Assembly: GCA_964019425.1 (NCBI GenBank)
Contig: OZ025863.1
Location: forward strand, 248,001-312,000
From: Flectonema sp. DT1601
Lineage: Eukaryota; Euglenozoa; Diplonemea; Diplonemida; Diplonemidae
Reading direction: 5' to 3'
DNA: 64,000 nucleotides
Shown here: positions 34,461 through 45,123 of the stretch, one piece after another
Position numbering within the stretch: position 1 is the stretch's first letter
How the letters are laid out: the number at the start of each line of letters is the position of its first letter
Translations under genes and position numbers: made by a program
The notes under the pieces: model-generated
Seen by the model: only the letters and a program-made list of their open reading frames with translations
What the model was told of the DNA's origin: nothing
Database searches by the model: none

Positions 34461-36806
34461 ATGGCAATATTCATGCGAGAGTCAGCCACTGATACCTCCC
34501 TCAAGAACTATGGAGTTCCTACTCCGGTTTCAGTCTCAATGATGTTTCACGTGGGTACTGATTTAGAAACAGATAACGACGTCATGTCTGAAATCGTTGC
34601 GTTCAATAATTATTTTGGATTAAAATATAATCTAAGAAGCCACTTTTCTGTTAATGCTGGCTGCTCAGGCAGCATCGTATTAACAATCGATGCGATACGA
34701 ATTTGGTTTAAAGTTGTTGTTCGGTGTAAGAGTTTCATATTGTTGAGAGTAAGAAAGTATTTGTTAGCAATAAAACAAGTTCGTGGTTTTGTATTGTCGT
34801 TGATTGAGTTTAAAAGTAAAATTGTTTCTGCTGTGAGAGAGTATTGGGACAAAGAAGAACATAAGAACAGAATCCGACTACGAAAGCGAATTGTCAGCTC
34901 TCGTGAACAAGGACTCGACAAAGAAGTCAAATCCAGCCTTCAACAACTTGAACAGTACTCAATGAGAGATCACATCAAGTCAATCACAATTAATAAAATA
35001 TACAATTCTCACCGATCTGAACATCGACATAGACTTTCAGACTGGTATTCCTGTTACATTACATCAAAAACAGACATTACGGAACAACGTAGTGAGCTGT
35101 CTCAGCTTTCTGACATTGCTTGGAGACAACAAGGATATAAAGTTGAAATGCAAAAACGACAATCGACTCTGAGAAAACATTTAATTGAGTTGGAGAGGAT
35201 AGTGTTGGCAAAACCAAAGTTTGCGCTCATTCCAGGTATGACTACGAATACAAGACAATTCATCAACAGCAACAACAACAACACCAAAATAGGTATCGAC
35301 ATTACAATTCAAGATTTAATTGAAGAAGCAACCTGGCAGTCGATCCATTTCGAAGAAGGACTTCGAAAAAAGAGCGCCTGCGTTGGAGATGAGTACGGAG
35401 TCAATTGGTTGATGAATGTGAAGTCTTCGAAATATTCGTTTCAAAAAACAGCGACATTTTCCAGAGGTAGGAGTGAAGCTTATCAAATACGAAAGATTGT
35501 CTCGTTGATCCCAGAGACTCGAGTTGCTCCGTGTAGCTTGCAAAGATTGAACCCCTTGCAGAGAAGGAAAATAACGAAAGTTCACTCCAGAACCTCTGCC
35601 GTTTCTATGAATAATATCTCAACAACGATTAAAATATCAACTCCGAGACCTGAATTTCAATACTCACCTCGAAAACTCTTAAAATCACAAGAACGTTATC
35701 GTCGGCCATCATCGGGAGTTCAATCGAGGAAACAGTCTCGTGTTTCTGTTTGTAATTCACACTCACCGTTGATTAAATTAACTTCTGACTGTCAACTTGA
35801 AGATCAGAACAGCTCACGAAGACTAACGCCAGTCCACAACGGATTGCTTAGTGGATCCCTTGGATTATCCAACACAAGTAACAATGAAAATAATAACAAA
35901 GACGGTGATGACAATCACGACAACAGGTTTTCAATTTCTGTTAATAGCAGCAGCGATGCCAAAGATCATTTACTTTGTACATATCAGGGTAGGTTGTCAG
36001 CTTCTTCTTTTGAAAGTGTGAGTTCTCGTAGTCGAATTACTTCGAATTCCAGCGTCGAAGAACTGCCTTTGTCACCATCGAATATATGGTCAGACGGTAA
36101 TCGAAAGAGTTCACTTGCCAGCAACAGACGATCATCAGTGACTGGTTATAATAAATTACAAACGAGATTTGATATTGGATATCTGGTTGAAGGAAAGACT
36201 AGTCGGAGGAAATCAGAAACTATTCAACAGAAACACTTTTGGACACCCAGCAATGCTTCACGAAGGGAAGTCTTTGCGAAATTAGATCAAAAAAGAATTT
36301 CAGTTGTTAAAACGCCAACAGAAACACCTATCTCAGTTAATTGTGTTATTGTATTAGGCGCAGTAGTTGCTATGCAGTCGATCATACTGGACACTCCTGT
36401 TGTTGTTATTGCTCCACTACACTCGCTTAGTAACAAAGGAATTCATGCGAGTTCGATAAGTACAATGATATCGGTGGTGAGACCAGATCTTTATACAGTA
36501 TTAGGTGAGGGTGTGTTCTCATATCCAAGTGGTTCTCAGTGTCAGTCGGTTAGTCCACGACAAGACTTATCTATTCGCTATGTACGAAATGTAAAACAAA
36601 ACCATATTCGTTTTCTGACTCACCTGTCTAACACTGTTATCACGCCTCCGCTCATCAGAGACGTTGAAGTCGCTTTGTTGCCATCGGCGTTTCCAAAATC
36701 TCCGAAATTTTGTTTTTCAAAACCGTCTCTTCCTGTTAACGAACTCAGACCGAGTTTTAGCAGCAGCAGCCTGCAACAAATATATCAGTCGTTGGTTGAT
36801 GTTTGA
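34461..36806 (+). CDS. Hypothetical 781 aa basic protein
   Basis: Single exon, 781 aa. Residues about 70-135 are an unusual Trp/Arg/Leu-rich helical stretch (IWFKVVVRCKSF, VRKYLLAIKQVRG, VREYWDKEE), followed to about 260 by a charged probable coiled coil. The centre and C-terminus are Ser/Arg/Asn-rich and look disordered (SRSRITSNSS; NNENNNKDGDDN). No signal peptide or catalytic motif. I do not recognise the family. The ATG is the first after a CTATAG acceptor-like site at 34416, separated by an A-rich leader. The N-terminal helical block suggests a structural or cytoskeletal role, but this is only a guess. Confidence 0.65.
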   Translation: MAIFMRESATDTSLKNYGVPTPVSVSMMFHVGTDLETDNDVMSEIVAFNNYFGLKYNLRSHFSVNAGCSGSIVLTIDAIRIWFKVVVRCKSFILLRVRKYLLAIKQVRGFVLSLIEFKSKIVSAVREYWDKEEHKNRIRLRKRIVSSREQGLDKEVKSSLQQLEQYSMRDHIKSITINKIYNSHRSEHRHRLSDWYSCYITSKTDITEQRSELSQLSDIAWRQQGYKVEMQKRQSTLRKHLIELERIVLAKPKFALIPGMTTNTRQFINSNNNNTKIGIDITIQDLIEEATWQSIHFEEGLRKKSACVGDEYGVNWLMNVKSSKYSFQKTATFSRGRSEAYQIRKIVSLIPETRVAPCSLQRLNPLQRRKITKVHSRTSAVSMNNISTTIKISTPRPEFQYSPRKLLKSQERYRRPSSGVQSRKQSRVSVCNSHSPLIKLTSDCQLEDQNSSRRLTPVHNGLLSGSLGLSNTSNNENNNKDGDDNHDNRFSISVNSSSDAKDHLLCTYQGRLSASSFESVSSRSRITSNSSVEELPLSPSNIWSDGNRKSSLASNRRSSVTGYNKLQTRFDIGYLVEGKTSRRKSETIQQKHFWTPSNASRREVFAKLDQKRISVVKTPTETPISVNCVIVLGAVVAMQSIILDTPVVVIAPLHSLSNKGIHASSISTMISVVRPDLYTVLGEGVFSYPSGSQCQSVSPRQDLSIRYVRNVKQNHIRFLTHLSNTVITPPLIRDVEVALLPSAFPKSPKFCFSKPSLPVNELRPSFSSSSLQQIYQSLVDV

Positions 36807-37021
36807 GGTGTTTCTTTGGTCCTGTCGTCGCCATCTTAATTGATATGGTATTATCAAAAAGCAATCTGTTTGATTTATTTTATGTTTTAGTTTTATGTTC
36901 ATTTACACAACACCGTTGGAGTAGTTTGGGGTAATCGCAAATATTCAATGTTTCACTTTTTCTCAAGGGGAAAAAAAAAAAAAATAATAATAATAATAAT
37001 CAATTTAAAAAGTTAATAATA

Positions 37022-37366
37022 ATGACAATGGCTGGTGTAGATTTTGAGAATTTGGCATTTCAACATTTAGCCACGGCGAAGAAACAAAAACAGCAGAATA
37101 TGTCCATCCTACTCGAACAAGAAAAACAGTTAGTGAGTGGATCAGAATCTGGAATAATGTCCTCATTATCAGAAGTGACACCTGTTCCTAATGTCGAACC
37201 TCCTCCAGAGCTGCACGAACTCATTCAGGAGCTCCAACAGAAGAAAGAAAATGATAAAACGCGTTATTCTCATCTTGGTGATGCTGCTGAGAAAATGTTT
37301 TTCAAGTTACAAAATGCCTTCGACAGTATACCGACTGAGATGGTTGGACCAGAAATAGACGGGTAG
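37022..37366 (+). CDS. Hypothetical 114 aa protein
   Basis: Single exon, 114 aa, with two in-frame ATGs six bases apart (37022, 37028). Residues 15-35 are Gln/Lys-rich and probably helical, the middle is Pro/Glu-rich (VTPVPNVEPPPELHE), and residues 65-105 form a second likely helix. No signal peptide or membrane segment. Composition and frame length suggest a real gene, but the family is unknown. Just upstream, TTTTTCTCAAG at about 36958-36968 is a possible acceptor, and the first ATG after it is this start. Confidence 0.55.
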   Translation: MTMAGVDFENLAFQHLATAKKQKQQNMSILLEQEKQLVSGSESGIMSSLSEVTPVPNVEPPPELHELIQELQQKKENDKTRYSHLGDAAEKMFFKLQNAFDSIPTEMVGPEIDG

Positions 37367-38003
37367 CCCTTCCCAGTAATAATATATATTAAAATACTAC
37401 AGGAAACTGTTCGGTACTTATGTCATCTGACTGGCTCTGTTAGTTTGTCGCTCAGGCTTTCCCTTCGTAATTTAAATGGGTTGAAACACCTGTTGGCCTT
37501 GGGAATCAATTACGTGGAATAAATACGTTCGTTTGGTAAAGCATGCACTGCTGTTTTGGAGAATAGGTGGGAACCGATATCCCTATTCGTCTCTAATTAG
37601 TTTGGCAACAAGGAAAAAAAAAAAAAAAAAAAAAAAAGCTGATTTTAGCCAAGCCTTAGAAGTCACAAAAGCCTCTCAGTACATTTGTTTTTTTGTTTTT
37701 TCAAAAAAAAAAAAAAAAAAAAAAAGCAAAATATTGTTCTGTTTTCACTGTTGAGTGAGTAGTTTCGTTCATTAACATTCATTCTCCTCAAGAAATGGAA
37801 AACTCACAACACTTTGACTGTTATCGAATAACATGCGAAACTAGTTACCCTACTGATGAAGAGAGACCTCCCCTCGGGGAGGGCAGTACGAGAGGAACTC
37901 CCGATTCTAGTCCTCTGGTATCTACGGTTGTCCAATCAGACAGTGTCGTGTAGACCTTTCTGCTTAAATACATACCAACCTCTCACAGCACATTAAAACA
38001 AGA
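37367..38003 (+). other. Spacer containing an LSU rRNA fragment
   Basis: 3' flank of the 114 aa gene, two A tracts (about 37613-37637 and 37702-37724), then the rRNA-like block described separately. The spacer ends in ACCTCTCACAG (37978-37988), a pyrimidine-plus-AG acceptor-like site 15 bases before the next start codon. Confidence 0.5.
37841..37990 (+). rRNA. Fragment of eukaryotic LSU rRNA (sarcin-ricin loop region)
   Basis: The block contains TTACCCTACTGATGAA (the conserved sequence before helix 94), a CCTCCC/GGGAGG hairpin, the universal AGTACGAGAGGAAC (sarcin-ricin loop) closed by GGGA/TCCC, and then TATCTACGGTTGTCCAATCA. It follows the order and spacing of yeast 25S domain VI. The GAGGAAC form is eukaryotic-cytosolic rather than bacterial. 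Similarity fades after about 37957, though spacing to a CCTCT motif is kept to about 37980. Upstream the highly conserved GTGAGACAGG element is not recognisable, so this is a piece, not a gene in context. It is either a decayed insertion or a piece of a fragmented rRNA. Confidence 0.8.
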
Positions 38004-38501
38004 ATGGAGGTGCGAGACCGTGGACCAGCAGTGGTAGCAGGAAAGATGGACGCTGACGTTGATGAAAGCAGCAGCAGCAGTGATGAAGATACTGAAGGCG
38101 TATGTTATTATTATTACTTTTGTTTAAGTTGGTGTGATAATAATTATTGTTATTGAAACAACATCACCAAACAGGAATTGGAGGTCAGTCAGGCTCCACA
38201 ACAGCAAAAACCAGCTGATCCGACCCCAAAGAAGAAGGTTTGTGAAAGTAGCGATGAAAGTGAAGATGAACGACCAGTTCTTTCGAATAATTACGAGTTG
38301 TGTCAATTCAAATCAAAATTAGCGAAGAGGGGAAGAGGAGGATATCGATCTGGGATCACACATGCCATTACACGAGATATGGGGCTTACGACCATAGTAG
38401 CACCCGTTCAATCTGATTCACAAAATAATAATATTCCGGAAACGGATCATTTTGAAGGAAGTCACGCAGCAGTCTTCGCTACTCGACCAAAGAAGATTTA
38501 A
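38004..38501 (+). CDS. Small acidic Ser-rich protein (2 exons)
   Basis: Exons 38004-38099 and 38175-38501; intron of 75 bp with GTATGT donor and CAAACAG acceptor; joined frame gives 140 aa. The first exon ends in a Ser/Glu/Asp run (SSSSSDEDTEG), and residues about 50-70 repeat the theme (KKKVCESSDESEDERP), so it carries casein-kinase-2-like acidic Ser sites next to a basic cluster. A basic KLAKRGRGGYRSG motif follows. Such composition is typical of small nuclear or nucleolar proteins; the family is not recognised. The start is the first ATG after the acceptor-like CTCACAG. Confidence 0.65.
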
Positions 38502-39138
38502 CTTTTTTTTTTTTTTTTTTTTTTAGTTTGTTACGGATTCGTGAATTATTCAAATAGCATCTGATGCTCTGTTTTTGTGTGGAATTCCATACCGCAGGGA
38601 TGTATTAATTGGTGTTTACTTTGTTCAACATTAGACGACCTGGTGTAGCTGGTAGCCATCAGTGAAGTCTTCAAAAAAAAAAAGTATTGTTTTATAATAA
38701 GTTTGTGAATTAGACAAAAAAAAAAAAAAAAAAAATGTGTTCTCGTATTTACTGCGTGGGTGTTGATTGAGATGATCTCTCCTTTTTTTTTTTTTTTTTT
38801 TCCCCTTTCCTTCTCTTTCCATTCCCCTTATTATTAATTGTTATTGGATAGTGTTATTATACCTGTTTGATTTGATTTCTCTCTCTCTCTCTATCTTAAG
38901 TGAACAAACAGAATAGCGATGGTGTATTTGGGAGGAGGGGGGTGTTTTTTTTTTTTTTTTTGTATTGTTAAAACTATCTTAACGCGTGCACGTATTATTT
39001 ATTTTCCCTCCTAACAGCACTCTATACAAAATCAGGAAGTACAATAAACAGGATCAGTTTTCCTCCCTCAACCACCATCAACACGTCAACAGATCGAAAG
39101 AAATAAAAACCTGGGCACTTCCACCAGGAAAGGGGCAG
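38502..39138 (+). promoter_or_regulatory. Spacer upstream of the DYRK-like gene
   Basis: Homopolymer tracts and a short TC run (38878-38892), no gene. Near 39000-39017 a pyrimidine-rich stretch ends in CTAACAG. No ATG occurs between it and 39139, so this is the likely 3' splice site of the kinase mRNA leader. Confidence 0.5.
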
Positions 39139-41414
39139 ATGCCCCATGATGTATTGAGTGGTTATAAGCAACAACCTAGACCTCCTCCTAGTGGAGGGCA
39201 ATTTCAAAGGCATGTGAGTGCTCATGAGCAAGAACATGGATCGCAGACGGCTAGACAGAATCATTCTGGTCACGGAAAGAGAGTATCAGAAGCAAAACAT
39301 TCATTCACTTCTCGTGCTAGCAGCAGTTCTGTTAAGGGTAGAAACAGTCATGGACATCAGCAACAACATTCACATTCATCTCAAAGTAGTTCATCAGGTC
39401 ATCATCACGGTCACCCTCAATTGCAAAATCAACTTCCCATAACACCAGCAAATGTTTTAAAGAGTTACGGTAGTTGTCTGACTGACTATGAACAGTCTGA
39501 AATATTTGATTATCCTCACATTTACTTTCTTGGTTGTGGAGCTCAAAAACTGAAAGGATCGATCGCTAATACTCGAAACAACCACGGATTTGACGATGAT
39601 AGAGGTGATTACATCTATGTGACCCATGACCATATTGGATTCAGGTTTGAAATATTGTGTTTGCTTGGAAAAGGTTCATTCGGTCAAGTTTTGAAGGTTT
39701 TTGATCACAAAGAAAATCGTCCTATGGCTTTGAAAATAATTAGAAATAAAAAGAGGTTTCATCACCAAGCGTTAGTTGAGGTTAAGATACTTGATCACTT
39801 GAAGGAACACGACAAAGAAGATCAGCACAACATAATCAGAATTGATGAGTATTTCTATTTTAGAAATCACCTCTGCATCACATTTGAACTTTTATCAATA
39901 AACTTATACGAATTCATAAAAAATAATAATTTTCAAGGAGTGTCATTGGGCTTGATAAGAAGATTCGCGATCCAACTACTAACGTCATTAAAATATCTTC
40001 ACAGAGAACGGATCATTCATTGTGATTTAAAACCAGAAAACATTCTGCTAAAAAGTCCGACAAAGAGCGGCATCAAAGTCATCGATTTTGGATCATCTTG
40101 TTTCGAAGATGAACGACTCTATACTTACATTCAATCAAGATTTTACAGATCCCCTGAAGTGATACTTGGTATATCATACGGAAGGCCTATAGACAGTTGG
40201 TCTTTTGGGTGTATTCTCGCTGAGTTGTACACAGGACTTCCACTGTTCCCAGGAGAGAATGAAATAGAGCAGTTAGCGTGTATTATGGAAGTGTTAAACA
40301 TCCCTCCAAGGCATATTATTGAACTTTCGACTCGGAGAAAACAATTTTTCGATTCATCGGATGTTCCTCGACTTCAACCAAACAGCCGAGGGAAGAAACG
40401 AAGACCTGGAGCGATGGACTTAGCGAGTGCGTTGCATTGCAGCGATCATCAGTTTGTTTCATTTTTAGAAGGCTTTCTTAGATGGGATCCAAGAGAGAGA
40501 TTCACACCTGACGATGGTCTTCGACATGAATGGATACTTGAAGCAATGATTCCACCGAATTTTAGAAATCCAGCACAGGCTTGTCACAGAGGTCAATCAG
40601 CTGAGAGTGGTCAGTCTCGTCGTGTTCGTCGGAAAGAACCAACTCAGACATCAACACATGAGAGCTCGTATAGTCATCAATCATATCAACCTTATAGAGA
40701 ACACCAAACACATCACTACAATCAGTCAAGTAGTTACAGTAGTCATGTTTATCAATCTTATCCTCAACAGAAAGAATCTCAAGTACAGTCACAACCTGTA
40801 CAACTGAATCAGAGTAGTAAGTCTCAGACGTCTGATGATGGAGGAGGTGTTGGTGGTAATAATGTTAGTAAACAACATGAGATAGTTGGAAATAAGAAAA
40901 TTGTCACTGAAAATGGAAAAGAAGAATCACAAGATCCTCAAAAAACTTTAAGACAACAAACTCAACCAACAACTACATCAGCACCAACAACAACAACGAC
41001 AACGACAACCGCAGCAACAACAACTACTACTGGGAACTCAAAAACTGATGAGCAGAGCCCTCAGGAGCAGCAACCCTCTGCAGCAGTTCCTCCACCGTCT
41101 ACATCTCAGTCTTTGCTTCAAGGAAAGCCAATCTTGCTAAATAATCTACCTCCTGGTATCTCTTCTCTTCTGAGTAAACCAAATGTTCTCCTTCCTCCTA
41201 TTGAAGGCACTCCTACTAGTCTGTGTATGTTTGTTCTCTGTTTCTCTTTTTGTAAATTTTTTTATTTGATGTGAGCCTACCCAACCGGGAAACAATAACA
41301 ACACGAACAGTGCACACTCATACTAAGAAGCTTAATAAAGTAAACAACGGAGAGAAGGGTACACTTTCTGAAGAAGCTGTTCAAAGCTTTATGAGCAAGT
41401 ATAACTCTGGGTAA
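39139..41414 (+). CDS. DYRK-family dual-specificity protein kinase (2 exons)
   Basis: Exons 39139-41224 and 41311-41414; intron of 86 bp, phase 1, GTATGT...GAACAG; predicted 729 aa. A His/Ser/Gln-rich N-terminus is followed by a DYRK class-2 type NAPA-like block (about 110-141: LTDYEQSEI, YFLGCGAQK) and a DH-box-like segment (DRGDYIYVTHDHIGFRFEI). The kinase domain spans about 169-469 with GKGSFGQV, ALKII, HCDLKPENIL, DFGSSC and the YTY autophosphorylation loop before SRFYRSPEVILG. The C-terminus is Gln/Thr/Ser-rich, with a poly-Thr run. All catalytic residues are present. I use the first ATG after the acceptor at 39017; an upstream GTG-led extension is open but unlikely. The stop TAA lies inside TGGGTAAGT, a strong donor, so alternative splicing to about 41748 is possible. 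Confidence 0.85.
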
Positions 41415-42587
41415 GTGATCGAGGAATTTACTATTAGTTTTATACTGTTGATGATGACGGAGGTCAATGATGAACTACTTGACATCTGTTCTTTGGACGT
41501 TTGTTGATATATCAGATCTAACCTCTTCTCGTCTGATATGGTCAATCGTATTGGGTGAGAGGATAAGTACATAATAATAACACATATGAAATGTATAGCT
41601 TTACAGCTTAGCAATCAAAAAAAAAAAAAAAAAAAAAAAAAAAACAATTTAGCCTAAAATCCGAATTAAGTGACGTAGTTTTTATTATTATTTTCTTTTT
41701 TTTTTCCACCCTCCCTCTTTTCTCCTCTTCATTATTGTCTGTTACAGGAGCACTTGTGTTTCTGTGTGGGTTTGTCGAAAGGGAATGCGTGGACATTCCG
41801 CAACCTGAATGCAGAGAACTGAAGTGGCAACACAGTGACGATCCTGTCGACCATGTCCACCGGCCCCGGATGACGTAGTCGTCTCTTTTTGAAGGAATGA
41901 ATGTCATTACCCTGTCTCTCTCTCATTCTTAATTTTTTTGTAATTTCCGTTTTTTTTTTTTCTCTTTTTTTTCCCTTAAATTCTTTTTTTTACACAAATT
42001 TAACATAAGTGAAGTCTTCTCTGGTGAAGATCAAACGAGACAGTAGACGTTTGTTCTGAAAGCGATTTTTTGCAGTGGCATCTTGTTTTCCCCTCGATTT
42101 CTCTCTCTCTCTCTCCTCTCTTCCCTCTCTCCTTTCATTTACCCCTTTCTCATTTACACGTATTACTTAGTTGCTTCCTAGTTGGTTCCCCCTATTAATT
42201 ATTATTTTTTACTTTTATTTTTTCCTCCTCTATTTGTGTTTTATACAAAACACGACAACATAATTTGTGGTACCGTCTGTCTTACGTAAGTGTTAGGAAG
42301 TGGAGACCGTTCTATTTATGTACATCTCTTCTACTCCTGGGGATAATTTAAAGTTTTTAATAATTAAAAAAAAAAAAAAAAAAAAGTGAGAATCAAGAGC
42401 AAAAAAAAAAAAAAAAAAAAAAAAAGTAAAAAAAAAAAAATTACTATTGCTCTCCTGGGCTCTCTCTGTGTTTTTTTTCTTTTCTTCTATTTTTTTTTTT
42501 TTTTGCATCTTGCTCTCTTTAATTTTTTTGATTGAAAGTAAAATATTATAAGTTAACAACCATTTTACTACTAATAGACATATCAAG
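41415..42587. other. Spacer between kinase and GH3 genes
   Basis: A and T tracts and CT-rich runs (about 42100-42135). A TGTTACAG acceptor at 41748 would extend the kinase frame by about 20 codons if the donor overlapping its stop were used. CTACTAATAG at 42568-42577 is acceptor-like and 10 bases before the GH3 ATG. No other gene seen. Confidence 0.45.
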
Positions 42588-44831
42588 ATGTTACTCTCTA
42601 CCTTAGTCACTACCGCTGTTGGTATTCAACCGTGGTTCAATTGGACTTTACCGAGAGCTGAGAGGGTGAGTAGTTTAATAAATGTGATGACAACTGAAGA
42701 GAAGATCCAACAAATGATTACAGACACCCCAGAGATACCAAGACTTGGAATAAAATCATACCACTGGAGGAATAATGTCCAACATGGTCTTGTTGATAAC
42801 GGTGTCAGTACTCAGTTTGTTCAAACAATTGGAATGGCAGCAACCTGGAGTAAGAAAGACATATACAATGCTGGAAGAGTCACTTCTGATGAGGCTCGTG
42901 CCAAACACAATATCGCGGTCAATGAAAGTGACGGAAATTCACCTATGAATTATGGTCTTGATCTTTGGGGACCAGTTGGAAATTTAATGCGTGATCCAAT
43001 CTGGGGACGTGGACAGGAAACATACGGTGAAGATCCTTTCTTAGCGACTGTTCTCACAGAGGCATATGTCGACGGATTACAAAACGGACCTCAAAAAGAT
43101 ATATACGAGACTTTAGCAACGTGTAAAGCCTTCGTTGCGTACGGAGTTGACAACGAACCACCAAGGTTATCATTTGATCCGAATATCACGAATACTGATT
43201 TACAGCAATATTATTTTCCTGTTTGGGAAGCATGCGCATCAAACGCCGCATCCATTATGTGTGCGTACAATGGAGTTAATGGAAATCCGATGTGTATGTC
43301 GCCTATGCTTCAGTCTGTCCTTCGTGATGATTCTCGTTTTAACTTCACTAAACCCGAACAGTACATTGTAACTGATACTGCTGCTATTGCATTCATGGTT
43401 ACAAAGTTTAAACGATTTACGAATCGAGTTGATGCCGCAGCTGCGACTCTGAACGCTGGTGTCGATCTGAATTCTGGAGACTGGTACCTCAATCTCACCC
43501 AGGCATTGGAACAAAAAAAGATAACCATCGACAAAATCGACACTGCCTTAACTAGATTATTTAATGCTCGTATTGCCGCTGGTATGTTTGATCCACCATC
43601 TAGAGTTCAGTATTCATCACTTGGACAGAAAGACATCGCGTCTGAAAGTCATTTAGAGACTGCTAAGACGGTGGCATTACGATCGCAGGTGTTGTTGAGA
43701 AACACTGAGATGTCCGCATCTCAGTTGCCGTGGGTGAAGCCACTTCAAAAAATATTAGTTGTTGGTTGGGGGGCTGATGATAAGTTTGCTTTGTTAGGAA
43801 ACTACTACGGATGTCATTTCGCAAACGGTCCAGTTCTCAACAACTGTTCGATAGTTACGCCGTTGGAAGGGATCCAGAAATCATTTCCAAACAGTCAAGT
43901 TGAATACATCCACGGTGTCAACGTTGAGGACAACAACACTTCAGAATTCCCTGAAGTTTTGGCTGCAGCCGAAACAGCAGACGCAGTCATCTTCGTTGGT
44001 GGAAATCGCAACTGTGAAGGCGGTCAAGGTAAAGGCGGAGCCCACTGCGAAGGTGAAGGACGCGATCGCCCAGATTTAAAGATGCCTGGACAGCAGACTC
44101 TTTTATTACAAAAATTAAAACCTGTTGCAAAGAAACTTCTTTTGGTAGTTATGACTGGAGGTCCGATTTCAATGAATTGGGAGGCAGACAACATTGACGC
44201 CATCCTACTAATGTGGTACGGAGGTACCAAAGGAGGAGAAGCATTGGGTGAACTTATTACTGGAAAACACTCTCCTACAGGAAGACTACCAATGACGTGG
44301 CCGACTGGTATGAGCCAAGTGGCAAATGAGTTAGACATGTCTCTGAATACCCCTGGTACTGCTGGAAGAACATATAGATACCTAAAGGAAATGCCGTTGT
44401 ATAAATTTGGTTATGGGTTAACGTATTCTACTTTCCGGTATTTGAACGCTACGGCGAAGCCATCGGCGATCCCATCTGGTGATGTGGCTGCTTCTTCATC
44501 AGTTTGTGTTTCAATAATGAATTCTGGTACTGTTGAGCTTGAGGAGGTTATTCAGATTTACGCATTACCACCAAAGTTCGCTGAAAAAACACCTCAACTG
44601 ATGCTCGTTGGGTTTACAAGAACTGAATCTTTCCTTCCTGGAGAAACTTTAAACGTTTGCATTGATATTTTTGGAAAAGCCTTTCGATTAATGAAGAACG
44701 AAACATCACCGTTTACTTCATTACCCGGTAAATACAAATTATATGTTGGAGGCATGCAACCAGGTGCTCAAGGCACTCATACGTCGATCTACGGTCGTGC
44801 TCTCGAGATTGACTTTACTATTACTGATTAG
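42588..44831 (+). CDS. Secreted GH3 glycoside hydrolase, beta-xylosidase/beta-glucosidase type
   Basis: 747 aa, single exon, with a short hydrophobic N-terminus that looks like a signal peptide. It has full GH3 layout: an (alpha/beta)8-like domain with GLDLWGPVGNLMRDPIWGRG and QETYGEDPF (as in plant BXL xylosidases), nucleophile Asp263 in VTDTAAI, an alpha/beta sandwich domain from about 390, and a C-terminal fibronectin-III-like domain after about 620. It would cleave beta-linked xylosides or glucosides outside the cell. Two substrate-site positions differ from the family: the CKHF motif is CKAF (Ala181), and the NEALHG motif reads NNVQHG. The nucleophile and GRGQE...GEDP are intact, so activity with altered specificity is plausible. 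Many N-glycosylation sequons. Confidence 0.85.
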   Translation: MLLSTLVTTAVGIQPWFNWTLPRAERVSSLINVMTTEEKIQQMITDTPEIPRLGIKSYHWRNNVQHGLVDNGVSTQFVQTIGMAATWSKKDIYNAGRVTSDEARAKHNIAVNESDGNSPMNYGLDLWGPVGNLMRDPIWGRGQETYGEDPFLATVLTEAYVDGLQNGPQKDIYETLATCKAFVAYGVDNEPPRLSFDPNITNTDLQQYYFPVWEACASNAASIMCAYNGVNGNPMCMSPMLQSVLRDDSRFNFTKPEQYIVTDTAAIAFMVTKFKRFTNRVDAAAATLNAGVDLNSGDWYLNLTQALEQKKITIDKIDTALTRLFNARIAAGMFDPPSRVQYSSLGQKDIASESHLETAKTVALRSQVLLRNTEMSASQLPWVKPLQKILVVGWGADDKFALLGNYYGCHFANGPVLNNCSIVTPLEGIQKSFPNSQVEYIHGVNVEDNNTSEFPEVLAAAETADAVIFVGGNRNCEGGQGKGGAHCEGEGRDRPDLKMPGQQTLLLQKLKPVAKKLLLVVMTGGPISMNWEADNIDAILLMWYGGTKGGEALGELITGKHSPTGRLPMTWPTGMSQVANELDMSLNTPGTAGRTYRYLKEMPLYKFGYGLTYSTFRYLNATAKPSAIPSGDVAASSSVCVSIMNSGTVELEEVIQIYALPPKFAEKTPQLMLVGFTRTESFLPGETLNVCIDIFGKAFRLMKNETSPFTSLPGKYKLYVGGMQPGAQGTHTSIYGRALEIDFTITD

Positions 44832-44999
44832 TAGTCTCGCTGTTTTTTTTTTTTTGATTTTATAAAGAGATCAAAAAAAAAAAAAAAAAAAAGTTCTCAC
44901 TCCATAATAATTTTTTTTTTTCCTTCTGAAATCAGATCATGTCCAATGAGCGTTCTCATATCCTGAAAAAAACTGAAAACCCCCCCCCATCTGTCTCTT

Positions 45000-45086
45000 C
45001 TCAGGAGCTTAGACTTGGCATCAGTTAGGGTGAGCTGGGCAGCTTGGGACCCACGCGCCCTTCTGCATGGTTACACCACCCCAAAG

Positions 45087-45123
<37 letters not shown>

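Noticed and set aside
38986-39138. N-terminal extension of the DYRK-like kinase from 38986
   Set aside because: The extension would begin at a GTG, spans a pyrimidine-tract/AG acceptor and lacks protein-like conservation; the first ATG after the acceptor is 39139.
45003-45082. Candidate tRNA, 5S rRNA, U6 or SRP RNA
   Set aside because: No cloverleaf, T-loop consensus or diagnostic snRNA or SRP motif could be found; kept only as an unexplained GC-rich island.
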